In this document: piece by piece, positions 16,322 through 26,536 of the stretch
Position numbering within the stretch: position 1 is the stretch's first letter
Layout: every line of letters begins with the position of its first letter
Source of the DNA: Roseinatronobacter thiooxidans
GTDB taxonomy: Bacteria; Pseudomonadota; Alphaproteobacteria; Rhodobacterales; Rhodobacteraceae
NCBI RefSeq assembly: GCF_001870675.1
Contig: NZ_MEHT01000017.1
Span: 1-64,000 of the forward strand
Length of the DNA: 64,000 bases
Direction: 5' to 3'
Program-made: the position numbers and the translations under genes
Notes under the pieces: model-generated
Seen by the model: only the letters and a program-made list of their open reading frames with translations
Database searches by the model: none
Told to the model about the DNA's origin: nothing

Positions 16322-17584
16322 GTGCGTATCAGGGCAGGGTGGCAGCATGCGCTGTGGGTGATGTCTGGAGTCGTGGTGCTGATTCTGCTGTCTGCCCAAA
16401 CGGGGGGCGCGCAAAACGGGCTGGGCGCGCAGGCGCGCGTGTTGGAAACGGGCAGCGCCATCCGCGCCAGTCAAAACGCACTCAGCCTTGAACTGGTGAT
16501 AAGTCAGCCTGTGCCGTACCGGCTGCGGGTGCTGGCAGGGCCGCCACGGCTGGTGATGGATTTCAACACTTTGGATTGGGCGGGGGTCGATCTGGGCGCG
16601 CAGGTGCCGCGCAGCCATGTCAGGGCCTTGCGTCAGGGCCAGTTGCCTGACGGCTGGTCGCGTCTGGTACTGGATATGGGGGCGCCTTTCGGCCTTGCCA
16701 GTTCCGAGCAACGCATTGATGCCAGCACAGGGCAGGCCGTTATTTCGGTGCAGCTTGTCCGGATGGATCTGGACGCCTTCGAGCGCGCGGCGCAGGATGA
16801 GGGGCGCTTCGCCGTGTTAAGCGGTGGCGCATTCCTGCACCCCGAAGCGGCACCGGCACCAGCGGCCCCTGTGGCGCGGCGCAAACCTGTGGTGATGCTG
16901 GACCCCGGCCATGGCGGCCTTGATCCGGGTGCGGAACGCGGTGGCATCCGCGAGGCGGATCTGGTTCTGACCTTTGCGCGGCAGTTGCGCGAAGTGCTGG
17001 TGCGGCGCGGGCTGTTTGATGTGGCGATGACGCGGGACGAAGATGTGTTCGTGTCGCTTGATGGCCGGATCAGGGCCGCCCGCGCCGCGCAGGCGGATGT
17101 GTTCTTGTCGCTTCATGCCGATGCTTTGCCCGAAGGTCTGGCATCCGGGGCTGTCATCTATCTGCTGGGCGACACGGCAAGCGACGATTCCGCCGCCTAT
17201 CTGGCCGAACGCCATGACCGCGCCGATATGCTGGCGGGGGTCGATCTGACAGGCAATACAGACGAGATTGCGCGTGTGCTGATGTCGGTTGCGTGGCAAG
17301 ATACTGCGCCGCGCGCGCGCGATCTGGCAGAGTCGCTGGTAGAGGGGGTCGGGGCTGCGGGGTTGCGGTTGCACCGCAGGCCCATTCAGTCCGGCGCATT
17401 TACCGTGCTGCGCGCGGTCGATATGCCCTCTGCGCTGGTCGAGCTGGGCTTTATGTCCAGCCCCCGTGACTTGGCCAATCTGCGCGATCCCGACTGGACC
17501 CTGCGCATGGCCGAGGCGCTGGCGGACTCGCTGGAACTCTGGCACGAACGCGACATGGCGTTGCAAGGCTTGCGCAGGCGCTGA
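16322..17584 (+). CDS. amiC: N-acetylmuramoyl-L-alanine amidase (AmiC type)
   Basis: I prefer GTG 16322, which follows AGAGAAGG by 5 bases and starts directly before a signal peptide (ALWVMSGVVVLILLSAQTGGA). The product has 421 residues: an AMIN domain for envelope targeting (about 35-135), a linker with AP repeats, and an Amidase_3 domain with MLDPGHGGLDPGA (zinc His), GIREADL (zinc Glu), SLHADA (zinc His) and the catalytic Glu in ALVELGFMSS. It cuts septal peptidoglycan between MurNAc and L-Ala. Directly downstream lies the gene for a bifunctional penicillin-binding protein, so synthesis and splitting of the wall are encoded together. Confidence 0.9.
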   Translation: MRIRAGWQHALWVMSGVVVLILLSAQTGGAQNGLGAQARVLETGSAIRASQNALSLELVISQPVPYRLRVLAGPPRLVMDFNTLDWAGVDLGAQVPRSHVRALRQGQLPDGWSRLVLDMGAPFGLASSEQRIDASTGQAVISVQLVRMDLDAFERAAQDEGRFAVLSGGAFLHPEAAPAPAAPVARRKPVVMLDPGHGGLDPGAERGGIREADLVLTFARQLREVLVRRGLFDVAMTRDEDVFVSLDGRIRAARAAQADVFLSLHADALPEGLASGAVIYLLGDTASDDSAAYLAERHDRADMLAGVDLTGNTDEIARVLMSVAWQDTAPRARDLAESLVEGVGAAGLRLHRRPIQSGAFTVLRAVDMPSALVELGFMSSPRDLANLRDPDWTLRMAEALADSLELWHERDMALQGLRRR

Positions 17585-17670
17585 AGTGTCACGGCGTTGT
17601 GCTGCGCCGTGTTTTTGACCTATGGCACAGAAGCCATTATAGTCCGTCAAGTGTTCATACGAGGTATTCA

Positions 17671-20196
17671 GTGCTCCGAGCGATTCTCTCTTTCTTTGGC
17701 GGGCTGTTCAGCTTCGCCATAACCGCCGTGTTTGTCGGTGTGCTGGCCATTGGGGGCGTGTTTTGGTATTATAGCCAAGACCTGCCCAGCCATGAACAAC
17801 TTGCCAGCTATGCGCCGCCTTCGATCAGCCGGATTTATTCCGGCGAAGGGCGTTTGATTGACGAATTCGCGCTGGAGCGGCGCTTGTTCACCCCGATTGA
17901 CGATATTCCAGAGCAGGTGAAAAACGCCTTCATCGCTGCCGAAGACCGCAATTTCTATATCCATACCGGATTTGACGCGCGCGCCATCGCAGTCGCGGGG
18001 TACGAGGCGATTGCCTCTCGGGGCGAGAATGTGCGCGGTGCCTCCACCATCACGCAGCAGGTCATGAAAAACTTTCTGCTGTCTGGTGACCGCACGGGAG
18101 AGCGTAAGATCAAGGAATTGATCCTTGCCAGCCGGGTCGAGGGCACCTTGACCAAGGACCAGATCCTTGAACTCTACCTGAACGAGATTTTCCTTGGCCA
18201 GAATTCTTATGGCGTGACTGCCGCCGCCCAGACCTATTTCAACAAGACGCTGGACGGGCTGGATCTGCATGAAGCGGCGTTTCTGGCGGCCTTGCCGCAA
18301 GCGCCCTCCAGCTATCACCCTGTGCGCAACCGCGACCGCGTGGTATCGCGCCGCAACTATGTGCTGGGGGAAATGCTGCGCAACGGCTTCATTTCGCAGG
18401 CCGAACATGATGCCGCGCGCGCTTTGCCCTTGCTGACTGTGCAATCGGGCGATTTCGAGAGCGCGCGCGCCAACATGCCCTCGCGCGATTACTTCACGGA
18501 TGAGGTGCGCCGCCAACTGTCCAGCAGCTTTGGCGAAGACGAGTTTTTCGCAGGCGGCCTGTCGATCCGCGCTACCATCGACCCAGAGATGCAGGTCCAT
18601 GCAGCCCACGCCCTGCAACGCGCGCTGGAACAATATGATCGCGGGCTGGGACGGTTGCGCACCTCGGGTCAAACCATTGCGCCGGAATTGCTGCAAAGCG
18701 AAGACCTGTGGCGCACTGCCCTTGCAGAGTTGGAACTGGCGCGCGACGTGACCTTGGGGAACAGATGGTATCCGGCGGTGGTGCTGGATGTCAGCGCCGA
18801 TACCGCGCGGCTGGGGATCGAGGCGGTTGACGCAGATTACCACGCCCCCCATGTGGTCGAGCGCTCGGATATTTCATGGGCGCGCGGGTCGCTGTCGGAC
18901 AATCTGAATGTGGGCGATGTGGTCTATGTGCGCCGCGTCACATCAGACAGCGATGGCAGCCATATCCGCTGGTCCTTGCGCCAGATACCGCAAGTGCAGG
19001 GCGGGTTCATGGCAATGGATGTGAACACGGGCCGCGTGATTTCCATGCAGGGCGGCTTTTCTTACGAACACTCTGTCTTCAACCGGGCAACACAGGCGCA
19101 GCGCCAGCCCGGATCGGCCTATAAGCCATTTGTCTACGCGGCGGCCCTGGATTCGGGGTTCACCCCTGCCACCATCATTGTGGATGCCCCGATAGAGGTG
19201 AACACCCCCCAAGGCATCTGGCGGCCCACCAATGCCTCGAACCAGTTCTACGGCCCCACACCAGTGCGCCGCGGGATCGAGATGTCGCGCAACCTGATGA
19301 CGGTGCGACTGGCGCAGGAAATCGGAATGGATGTTGTCGGCGGCTATGCTGAACGCTTCGGTGTGTACGATCGCGCGCAGCAATTTCTTGCAGCCTCGCT
19401 CGGGTCGCAGGAAACGACATTGTTCCGGATGGTCGCGGCTTACGCCATGTTTGCCAACGGGGGCGAGCGGGTGGAACCCACTTTGGTAGACCGCGTGCAA
19501 GACCGCTGGGGCGAGACGGTTTACCGCCACGACCAGCGCAATTGCGTGGATTGCGAAGAACGCGCCTTGCCCGCAGGGCGCAGCCCATGGATCGCCTCGC
19601 GCCGCGCGCGGGTGATGGATGCGGTCACGGCCTACCAGCTCACCTCGATGATGGAAGGCGTGGTCCAGCGCGGCACGGCGGCGCGCACTGTCAACCTGCC
19701 TGTGCCTGCCGCAGGCAAGACCGGCACCACCAACGAGGCGCGCGATGTCTGGTTTGTCGGCTACACCTCTAACATCGTGGCGGGCTGCTATATCGGCTAT
19801 GACCAGCCGCGCCCGCTGGGGCGCGGGGCAGGGGGCGGCACCATGTGCGGGCCTGTGTTCAATGAATTCATGCAAGAAGCCGTCAAGAAATACGGCGGTG
19901 GCCGCTTCCGCGTGCCAGAGGGTGGCTATTTCCTGAAAATCGACCGCGACAGCGGCGCGCGTCTGGCCGATAACGCAACCGGCCCGAATGTCATTTCCGA
20001 ATTCTTCCGCGAAGGGGTCGAGCCGATCTTCGGTCTGGCCGCAGTAATTGACGGGGGCTTTTCGCTGGGATCAGACCTGCCGATCTTTGCACCCGGCGAA
20101 AGCTATGAGGCGCTGCAACGCGAAGATGCAGGGCGCGGCGGCTCTGTCTCTGCGCCAGCAAGTCTTGGCTCAGTCTCGACCGGCGGATTGTACTAA
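17671..20196 (+). CDS. mrcA: Penicillin-binding protein 1A, bifunctional glycosyltransferase/transpeptidase
   Basis: GTG 17671 follows GAGG by about 7 bases and places the membrane helix (FSFAITAVFVGVLAIGGVFWYY) at residues 10-35; the product has 841 residues. The GT51 domain shows the catalytic EDRNFY..TGFD, GASTITQQ.MKN and LTKDQILELYLNEI.LGQNSYGV. The transpeptidase has SAYK (in QPGSAYKPF), SRN and KTGTT. An OB-like ODP domain lies between. A GT51 domain of this kind polymerises lipid II, and the transpeptidase crosslinks strands. The C-terminal Gly/Ser-rich tail of about 40 residues is not conserved in the family. Confidence 0.93.
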   Translation: MLRAILSFFGGLFSFAITAVFVGVLAIGGVFWYYSQDLPSHEQLASYAPPSISRIYSGEGRLIDEFALERRLFTPIDDIPEQVKNAFIAAEDRNFYIHTGFDARAIAVAGYEAIASRGENVRGASTITQQVMKNFLLSGDRTGERKIKELILASRVEGTLTKDQILELYLNEIFLGQNSYGVTAAAQTYFNKTLDGLDLHEAAFLAALPQAPSSYHPVRNRDRVVSRRNYVLGEMLRNGFISQAEHDAARALPLLTVQSGDFESARANMPSRDYFTDEVRRQLSSSFGEDEFFAGGLSIRATIDPEMQVHAAHALQRALEQYDRGLGRLRTSGQTIAPELLQSEDLWRTALAELELARDVTLGNRWYPAVVLDVSADTARLGIEAVDADYHAPHVVERSDISWARGSLSDNLNVGDVVYVRRVTSDSDGSHIRWSLRQIPQVQGGFMAMDVNTGRVISMQGGFSYEHSVFNRATQAQRQPGSAYKPFVYAAALDSGFTPATIIVDAPIEVNTPQGIWRPTNASNQFYGPTPVRRGIEMSRNLMTVRLAQEIGMDVVGGYAERFGVYDRAQQFLAASLGSQETTLFRMVAAYAMFANGGERVEPTLVDRVQDRWGETVYRHDQRNCVDCEERALPAGRSPWIASRRARVMDAVTAYQLTSMMEGVVQRGTAARTVNLPVPAAGKTGTTNEARDVWFVGYTSNIVAGCYIGYDQPRPLGRGAGGGTMCGPVFNEFMQEAVKKYGGGRFRVPEGGYFLKIDRDSGARLADNATGPNVISEFFREGVEPIFGLAAVIDGGFSLGSDLPIFAPGESYEALQREDAGRGGSVSAPASLGSVSTGGLY

Positions 20197-20290
20197 GGCC
20201 CCGTCTGACCATGCCTGCCACGGCGCAGCCGCTTGCCCCTTGTGCCGTGCCACGCTATGCACGGCCAGAATACATCCAGACCTATGGTGA

Positions 20291-21424
20291 ATGACTATGC
20301 GCTCCGAGACGCTCAGCACGATTGAGGCGATCCGCAAATCTCTGGCCCTGCTGGGCCAGCGAATGGATATCGAGACGGCACCCCACAGGCTGGAAGAATT
20401 CGATGCGATGACCGAAGACCCCGATCTGTGGAACGATCCCGCGCGCGCGCAAGCGCTGATGCGCGACCGGCGCATGCTGTCGGATGCGCTGGAAACGCAC
20501 CGCTCCATCTCGCAAGAGCTGGAAGACCAGATGGGCCTGATCGAACTGGGCGAGGCAGAGGGCGATGCGGAAGTCATCGCCGAGGCAGAGGCCGAATTGG
20601 CAAAGCTGGGCAAGGTGGCCGCCGCGAAAGAGCTGGAAGCGCTGCTGAACGGCGAGGCCGATTCGAATGATACGTTCTTGGAAATCAACGCAGGCGCGGG
20701 CGGCACGGAAAGCTGCGACTGGGCATCGATGCTGGCGCGTATGTATGTCCGCTGGGCCGAGAAAAAGGGCTACACTGTCGAGATGATGTCGGAAAGTGCG
20801 GGCGAAGAAGCGGGTATCCGGTCTGTCGCCTATAAAATCAGCGGGCATAATGCCTATGGCTGGCTGAAATCGGAATCTGGTGTTCACCGTCTGGTGCGCA
20901 TCTCGCCTTTTGACGGGTCTGCGCGGCGTCACACCTCCTTCAGCTCGGTCTGGGTCTATCCTGTGGTCGATGACAATATCGAAATCGACATCAACCCGTC
21001 TGACATCCGCATCGACACCTATCGGTCATCGGGGGCGGGTGGCCAGCACGTCAACACCACCGACTCGGCCGTGCGGATCACGCATATTCCCACCGGCATT
21101 GTCACCACATCCAGCCAGAAATCGCAGCACCAGAACCGCGAGATTGCGATGAACGCGCTGAAATCGCGGCTGTATGAAATGGAGTTGCGCAAACGCACAG
21201 AAGCGATTGAAGCCGCCCATGATGCCAAGGGCGATGCGGGCTGGGGCAACCAGATCCGGTCTTATGTCCTGCACCCCTACCAGATGGTGAAGGACTTGCG
21301 CACGGGCCACGAAACATCGGACAGTCAGGGCGTTCTGGACGGCGCGCTTGACGGGTTCATGGCGGCAACGCTGGCGATGGATGTATCGGGCAAATCCCGC
21401 GCCGAGGCGAATGCCGATAGTTAA
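20291..21424 (+). CDS. prfB: Peptide chain release factor 2
   Basis: The 377-residue protein has the release-factor layout: coiled-coil domain 1 (to about 110), the PCRF region, the RF2 codon-recognition motif SPF (in VRISPFDGSARRHTSF) and the GGQ loop SSGAGGQHVNTTDSAVRITHIP that enters the peptidyl-transferase centre. RF2 reads UGA and UAA. The reading frame is continuous, with no internal TGA near codon 26, so the autoregulatory +1 frameshift known in E. coli is not used. Upstream ATG 20291 and ATG 20297 are both possible. Confidence 0.95.
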   Translation: MTMRSETLSTIEAIRKSLALLGQRMDIETAPHRLEEFDAMTEDPDLWNDPARAQALMRDRRMLSDALETHRSISQELEDQMGLIELGEAEGDAEVIAEAEAELAKLGKVAAAKELEALLNGEADSNDTFLEINAGAGGTESCDWASMLARMYVRWAEKKGYTVEMMSESAGEEAGIRSVAYKISGHNAYGWLKSESGVHRLVRISPFDGSARRHTSFSSVWVYPVVDDNIEIDINPSDIRIDTYRSSGAGGQHVNTTDSAVRITHIPTGIVTTSSQKSQHQNREIAMNALKSRLYEMELRKRTEAIEAAHDAKGDAGWGNQIRSYVLHPYQMVKDLRTGHETSDSQGVLDGALDGFMAATLAMDVSGKSRAEANADS

Positions 21425-21513
21425 CGGCTCCCAAAGCACCCTTTTGGAAAGATTTTGCTTGCAGGACAGATTGTCGCAGCCCTAACCTGCCCCAAAGCAC
21501 AGCTTAGGACGGG

Positions 21514-22296
21514 ATGGACGACAAAATGACCCAACAGGCACATCTGCCCCCTTCGGACATACCCGAACCACAAGCAATCGGGGTCAGTGATTTGCGCGTG
21601 ATCCTGCAAGCAGGGCTGCGCGATTTCATGCGCGCGCCGGTCTATGGAATAGCCTTTTCACTGGTCTATGTGCTGGGCGGATTGATCCTGTATGCAGTGT
21701 TTCTGGCATCGGGGCAAAGCTGGTGGTTCATTCCGATCGCGGTCGGCTTCCCGCTGCTGGCCCCTTTCGCGGCGACCGGGCTTTATGAAGTCAGCCGCCG
21801 CCTTGAGCAGGGCGAGGCGTTAAGCTGGTCTGCAGTGGCGGGCTGCGTGCTGGCGCAAAAAGACCGTCAGGTTCCGTCTATGGCCATGGTTATCATGCTG
21901 GCCTTCATGTTCTGGGTGTTTGTTGCACACACCATCTTTGCGCTGTTCTTTGGCCTGCAACCCATCACCAGTTCAACCACCGACATGCTGTTGTCAGGGC
22001 CGGGGCTGATGATGTTGCTGGTGGGCGGCACGATTGGCGGGGTTATGGCGGCGGTCATGTTCGCATTGACAGTTATTTCGCTGCCCTTGCTGCTGGACCG
22101 CGAGGTGGATTTCATCACTGCAATGATCACCTCTTTCGGGGTTGTCATGAAGAATTTTGGCCCCATGGTCATTTGGGCAGGGTTGATTGCGGCGTTGCTG
22201 TTCGTTGGAATGCTGCCGCTGTTTCTGGGGCTGTTCGTGATCCTGCCGGTTCTTGGGCATGCGACGTGGCATCTGTACCGGCGCGCCCTTCCCTGA
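21514..22296 (+). CDS. DUF2189 family integral membrane protein
   Basis: The 260-residue protein has an acidic/proline cytosolic start and then about six helices, with the family pattern GLRDF..AP.YG..F...YVLGG, PL.APF.ATGLYEVSRRLE.GE and VPTSFGVVMKN-like text (ITSFGVVMKNFGPM). DUF2189 proteins are common in Alphaproteobacteria near respiratory genes, but no activity has been assigned. It stands between prfB and another membrane protein in the same direction. Confidence 0.8.
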   Translation: MDDKMTQQAHLPPSDIPEPQAIGVSDLRVILQAGLRDFMRAPVYGIAFSLVYVLGGLILYAVFLASGQSWWFIPIAVGFPLLAPFAATGLYEVSRRLEQGEALSWSAVAGCVLAQKDRQVPSMAMVIMLAFMFWVFVAHTIFALFFGLQPITSSTTDMLLSGPGLMMLLVGGTIGGVMAAVMFALTVISLPLLLDREVDFITAMITSFGVVMKNFGPMVIWAGLIAALLFVGMLPLFLGLFVILPVLGHATWHLYRRALP

Positions 22297-22416
22297 CACA
22301 TGGCGAACACATGGCGAAAGTGATTTCGACAGGCCCCAAAGCCCGCGATTATGCGGTGTGGGGCTGGACACTGCGCGCAGGGCAGGGCAATCTGATCACA
22401 AAAGAGGGAGTATGTT

Positions 22417-22857
22417 ATGCCCGCAGCGACGCGCCGCAGTTTTTTCGTGACAATTTTCGGGGTAATCGGAACGCTCTGGTTCGCGGTTCACGCAATTGAA
22501 TATGTCTTTGCGCGCTATTCGGCGCTGGAAGCGGCCTTTTCGCTACCCGCCCCCCTTGGCCTGTCGGGGGTGTTCGAGGCGATGCCGCAATGGGCGGGCA
22601 TTGCCCTGACAGCGGCAATCTGGCTGGGCCTGCTGGGCGCGTTTTTGCTGCTGCTGGGGGACAGGGCCTCGGTTCTGATCCTGTCCTTTGCCCTGCTGGC
22701 GACAGGGGTTGCGCTGGTCTGGGCGGGCATGGCCTATCTGGGGGGCAACCCCGCTGGCATGGCGGTTGACCCGCTGATGTTCATTGGCAGCCAGACTGCG
22801 ATGACATTCGGGTTGTGGCTGTATTCAAGAACTGCGAAACGCGCGCAGGTTATCTGA
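22417..22857 (+). CDS. Small four-helix membrane protein of unknown function
   Basis: ATG 22417 has GAGGGAG 7 bases upstream and gives 146 residues. Hydrophobic segments lie at about 9-30, 55-80, 86-108 and 118-137. No motif is recognised. The segment 22297-22416 upstream, which includes two ATGGCGAA repeats at the end of the previous gene, shows no separate gene. Confidence 0.7.
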   Translation: MPAATRRSFFVTIFGVIGTLWFAVHAIEYVFARYSALEAAFSLPAPLGLSGVFEAMPQWAGIALTAAIWLGLLGAFLLLLGDRASVLILSFALLATGVALVWAGMAYLGGNPAGMAVDPLMFIGSQTAMTFGLWLYSRTAKRAQVI

Positions 22858-22954
22858 CCCGCGGTTTTGGCAGGCGCCAATTCAGCGGTCAGGATGCGAT
22901 TGTAATTTCCGGCGCATTCCTTCAGTTTGGCGCTAAGTCATACCGGAGTATAAG

Positions 22955-23986
22955 ATGAATCGCCACGCAAACCTATCCGAAGCTATTGGCAACACGCCGC
23001 TAATCCGGCTGAACAAGGCCAGCGCGGCGACAGGGTGCGAGATACTGGGCAAGGCAGAGTTCCTGAACCCTGGCCAGTCGGTCAAGGATCGCGCGGCGCT
23101 GTACATCATCCGCGATGCAGTCGCACGCGGCACGCTGCGCCCGGGCGGCACGATTGTCGAGGGCACCGCAGGCAATACCGGCATCGGCCTTGCGCTGGTC
23201 GGATCGTCCTTGGGCTTTCGCACGGTTATCGTAATTCCTGAAACGCAAAGTCAGGAAAAGAAAGACATGCTGCGTCTGGCCGGTGCGGAACTGGTCGAAG
23301 TGCCCGCAGCCCCGTACCGCAACCCCAACAATTATGTGCGCTATTCAGGCCGGCTGGCCGCCGCCTTGGCCCAGACCGAACCCAATGGCGCGATCTGGGC
23401 CAACCAGTTTGACAATGTGGCCAACCGTCAGGCCCATGTCGAGATGACAGGCCCCGAAATCTGGGCGCAGACCGATGGCAAGGTTGACGGGTTCATCTGC
23501 GCTGTAGGGTCTGGCGGGACGCTTGCGGGCGTGGCAGAGGCGTTGCAGCCCAAGGGCGTCAAGATCGGTCTGGCAGACCCGATGGGCGCTGCGCTGTATA
23601 GTTTCTACACGACCGGAGAGTTCGCCTCGGAAGGCGAGTCCATTACCGAAGGGATCGGGCAGGGGCGGATCACGGCCAATCTGGAAGGGTTCACGCCGGA
23701 TTTCTGCGCGCGCATCCCCGATCAAGAGGCGCTGCCGATTGTCTTTGACCTGCTTGCCGAAGAAGGGTTGTGCCTTGGTGGTTCGTCAGGGGTGAATATC
23801 GCAGGCGCCATGCGCATGGCGCGCGAAATGGGGCCGGGGCATGTGATTGTGACAATCCTGTGTGACTATGGCACGCGCTACCAGTCCAAATTGTTCAACC
23901 CAGAATTCCTGCACAGCAAGGGCTTGCCTGCGCCTGCATGGCTGGACACCAAGCCCCGCGCTTTGCCTGATGTCTTTGAGGCCTGA
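22955..23986 (+). CDS. cysK: Cysteine synthase A (O-acetylserine sulfhydrylase)
   Basis: The 343-residue PLP enzyme has IGNTPLIRL at the N-terminus, the lysine of the Schiff base in NPGQSVKDRAA, the phosphate/substrate loop EGTAGNTGIGLA and GSGGTLAGVA for PLP phosphate. It replaces acetate of O-acetylserine by sulfide to give cysteine. It is slightly longer than E. coli CysK; the ending ILCDYGTRYQSKLFN is typical of the alphaproteobacterial form. The downstream channel gene overlaps its last 17 bases. Confidence 0.92.
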   Translation: MNRHANLSEAIGNTPLIRLNKASAATGCEILGKAEFLNPGQSVKDRAALYIIRDAVARGTLRPGGTIVEGTAGNTGIGLALVGSSLGFRTVIVIPETQSQEKKDMLRLAGAELVEVPAAPYRNPNNYVRYSGRLAAALAQTEPNGAIWANQFDNVANRQAHVEMTGPEIWAQTDGKVDGFICAVGSGGTLAGVAEALQPKGVKIGLADPMGAALYSFYTTGEFASEGESITEGIGQGRITANLEGFTPDFCARIPDQEALPIVFDLLAEEGLCLGGSSGVNIAGAMRMAREMGPGHVIVTILCDYGTRYQSKLFNPEFLHSKGLPAPAWLDTKPRALPDVFEA

Positions 23987-26450
23987 TCCTTTGTGTTTGT
24001 TGCGCCATCTGAAAACCATTGCGCTGGCACTTGTGCTGGTCTGGTCCGCATGTCTTGTGCCGATGCATGGGGCACAGGCCCAAACCAGCCAACAGGCTGC
24101 CGCGCCTGACTATCAAACATGGCGTGCTTTTGCGGAACGTGCCGAGACGCTGATTGACCAGCGATTCACCCCCGACGAAGATTTGGTGACTTTGCGCGGC
24201 GAATTGGTCGGGTTCCGCAGCCAGTTTCTGGCGGCGCAAGATGCGAATTCCACGCGGATTGCAACTTTGCGCGAACAGATCGCCGCGCTTGGTCCCCCGC
24301 CAGAGGAAGGCGCGACCGAGGCAGAAGAAGTCGCGTCCCGTCGGGCAGAGTTGAACGAGCAGCTGGCGCAGTTGCAAGCCCCGGGCATTGCCGCACAAGA
24401 GGCGTTTCGCCGCGCTGATGGTTTGGTCCGCCAGATAGACCATATTATGCGCGAACGGCAGGCAGAGGCATTGCTGACGCTTTGGCCCTCGCCCCTGAAC
24501 CCGGTGAATTGGGTGTCTGCGGCAGATGCAGTCTGGGGCACAGCCTTTACCTTTGGCACGCAAGTCACTGGCGCACTGCAAGACCCCGCATATCTGCGCG
24601 AATTCCGGTCCAACCTGCCAATTGTGGGATTATTGTTTCTGGTTGCGGGCTTCGTGCTGATGCGCGGGCGCGCATGGATCGAGCGACTTGTCGGACGTTG
24701 GCTGGACGAGGGGGCAGACCGGAAAAGCAAGCGTGTGCTGGCACAGATCATGTCGCTGACGCAGATCATCGTGCCGGTGGCCGCAGTTGTCGCATTGGGG
24801 ACAGCACTGGTTCTGACCTCGCTTACGGGCGAGATTGGGGCCGCGCTGGCAAGTGCGCTGGTTCAGGCCGGTATCGGGTATTTCACCGCACGCTGGGCCG
24901 GACGGCAGCTGTTTCCAGTGCACGAATCGCGGCGCGCGCCGCTGCAACTGCCAGCCCCGCGCAGGCGCGAAGGGCGTTTCATGGCCAATCTGGCCGGTTT
25001 GTTCATGGGGCTGAATGTCATCATCAGCACTGTGTTTGACCCCGCACGCCAGTCTGACGCCGCAAACGCCGTTATTGCATTTCCGCTGATGGTGCTGGCG
25101 GGCGTGGTTCTGTTCCGTCTTGGGGCCTTGCTGTCCATGCATTTCCGCCTTGCTGCCGCAGATGGGGGCGAGACACGCTTTTTCGACCGCATCGTGGGTG
25201 TATTCGGCAAGCTGGCAATGATTATCGGCATTGGTGCGCCACTTATAGCCGCCGTGGGCTATGTGCAGGCCGCGCAGGCGTTGTTATACCCTTCGCTGGT
25301 GTCTCTTGGCCTGATAACCGGGCTGGTGTTTCTGACGCAGCTTGTAGATGACACATATGACATTGTAACCAATCGCGGGCCAGATGACCCCGATGCATTG
25401 GTCCCCGCGCTGATAGGCTTCGGGCTTGTGCTGCTGTCACTGCCGGTCTTTGCAATTATCTGGGGGGTGCGGCCCACGCAACTTCTGGAAGTGTGGCAAG
25501 TGCTGCGCGAAGGGTTCAGCATTGGCGAGACGCGCATCTCGCCCACCAATCTGTTAAGCTTTTTTGTCATCTTCTCGATCGGCTATCTGGCCACGCGCAT
25601 GGTGCAGGGTGCGCTTGACAGCACGGTTTTGCCAAAAACCAAGATCGACAAAGGCGGGCAGAAGGCAATTATTTCCGGCACTGGCTATGTCGGGATTTTG
25701 CTGGCCGCGCTGGTCGCCATCTCGACCGCGGGGATAAACCTGTCGGGGCTGGCTATTGTGGCAGGTGCGCTGTCGGTCGGCATTGGCTTCGGGCTGCAAA
25801 ATATCGTGTCGAATTTCATTTCCGGCCTGATCCTGCTGATCGAACGTCCAGTTGCCGAAGGCGACTGGATCGAGGTGGGCGATACAATGGGCACTGTGCG
25901 CACCATTTCGGTGCGCTCGACCGTGATCGAGACATTTGACCGCACGGATGTGATTGTGCCCAATGCCGATCTGATTTCCGGCAAGGTCACGAACTGGACG
26001 CGGTATAATTCGCTGGGGCGGATCATCATTCCGGTGGGCGTGGCCTATGGGTCGGACACACGCAAGGTTGCGCGCATCCTCAAGGAAATCGGTGATGGAG
26101 AGCCGCTTGCCCTGCTGGACCCCGAACCGCAGGTGCATTTTGTCGATTTCGGCGCCGATTCGCTGGATTTTGAATTGCGTCTGGTGCTGAGTGATGTGGG
26201 CTTTGGCCTGTCTGTGCGCACCGAGTTGCGCCACCAGATTGCAGAGCGGTTCAAGGAAGAAGGCATCGAGATACCCTTTGCACAGCGCGATATCTGGCTG
26301 CGCAACCCCGAAGCCCTGCGCGGAGAGCCTGCACCACTTGCCAAAGTGGAACCCCGCGACCCGCGCGACGAGAATGCCCGCACCAAAATGCGTTATGACG
26401 AGATTACAGAAACAGATGCAGGGTCCGGCGATGCAGATGGCGGGCGGTGA
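23970..26450 (+). CDS. Large MscS-family mechanosensitive channel with DUF3772 domain
   Basis: ATG 23970 lies inside the end of cysK and gives 826 residues. A signal peptide (TIALALVLVWSACLVPMHGAQA) is followed by a periplasmic coiled-coil/DUF3772 domain (about 40-200), about eight additional helices, and the MscS core near residues 560-780 with the pore helix GLAIVAGALSVGIGFGLQNIVSNFISGLILLIERP and the beta domain VEGDWIEV-like (VAEGDWIEVGDTMGTV). It should open under osmotic downshock. The tail is charged. The overlap suggests co-transcription with cysK. Confidence 0.88.
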   Translation: MSLRPDPLCLLRHLKTIALALVLVWSACLVPMHGAQAQTSQQAAAPDYQTWRAFAERAETLIDQRFTPDEDLVTLRGELVGFRSQFLAAQDANSTRIATLREQIAALGPPPEEGATEAEEVASRRAELNEQLAQLQAPGIAAQEAFRRADGLVRQIDHIMRERQAEALLTLWPSPLNPVNWVSAADAVWGTAFTFGTQVTGALQDPAYLREFRSNLPIVGLLFLVAGFVLMRGRAWIERLVGRWLDEGADRKSKRVLAQIMSLTQIIVPVAAVVALGTALVLTSLTGEIGAALASALVQAGIGYFTARWAGRQLFPVHESRRAPLQLPAPRRREGRFMANLAGLFMGLNVIISTVFDPARQSDAANAVIAFPLMVLAGVVLFRLGALLSMHFRLAAADGGETRFFDRIVGVFGKLAMIIGIGAPLIAAVGYVQAAQALLYPSLVSLGLITGLVFLTQLVDDTYDIVTNRGPDDPDALVPALIGFGLVLLSLPVFAIIWGVRPTQLLEVWQVLREGFSIGETRISPTNLLSFFVIFSIGYLATRMVQGALDSTVLPKTKIDKGGQKAIISGTGYVGILLAALVAISTAGINLSGLAIVAGALSVGIGFGLQNIVSNFISGLILLIERPVAEGDWIEVGDTMGTVRTISVRSTVIETFDRTDVIVPNADLISGKVTNWTRYNSLGRIIIPVGVAYGSDTRKVARILKEIGDGEPLALLDPEPQVHFVDFGADSLDFELRLVLSDVGFGLSVRTELRHQIAERFKEEGIEIPFAQRDIWLRNPEALRGEPAPLAKVEPRDPRDENARTKMRYDEITETDAGSGDADGGR

Positions 26451-26536
26451 TCGCGTGGGAATTGTGCCAGATCAAAGCCCGCACCGCACAAGGTGATAGA
26501 CTGGGCGCAGAACTGGAAAAAGCACAGGAGTCGCCC

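Noticed and set aside
20291-21424. Programmed frameshift in prfB
   Set aside because: The frame is continuous from start to stop, with no internal stop near codon 26.
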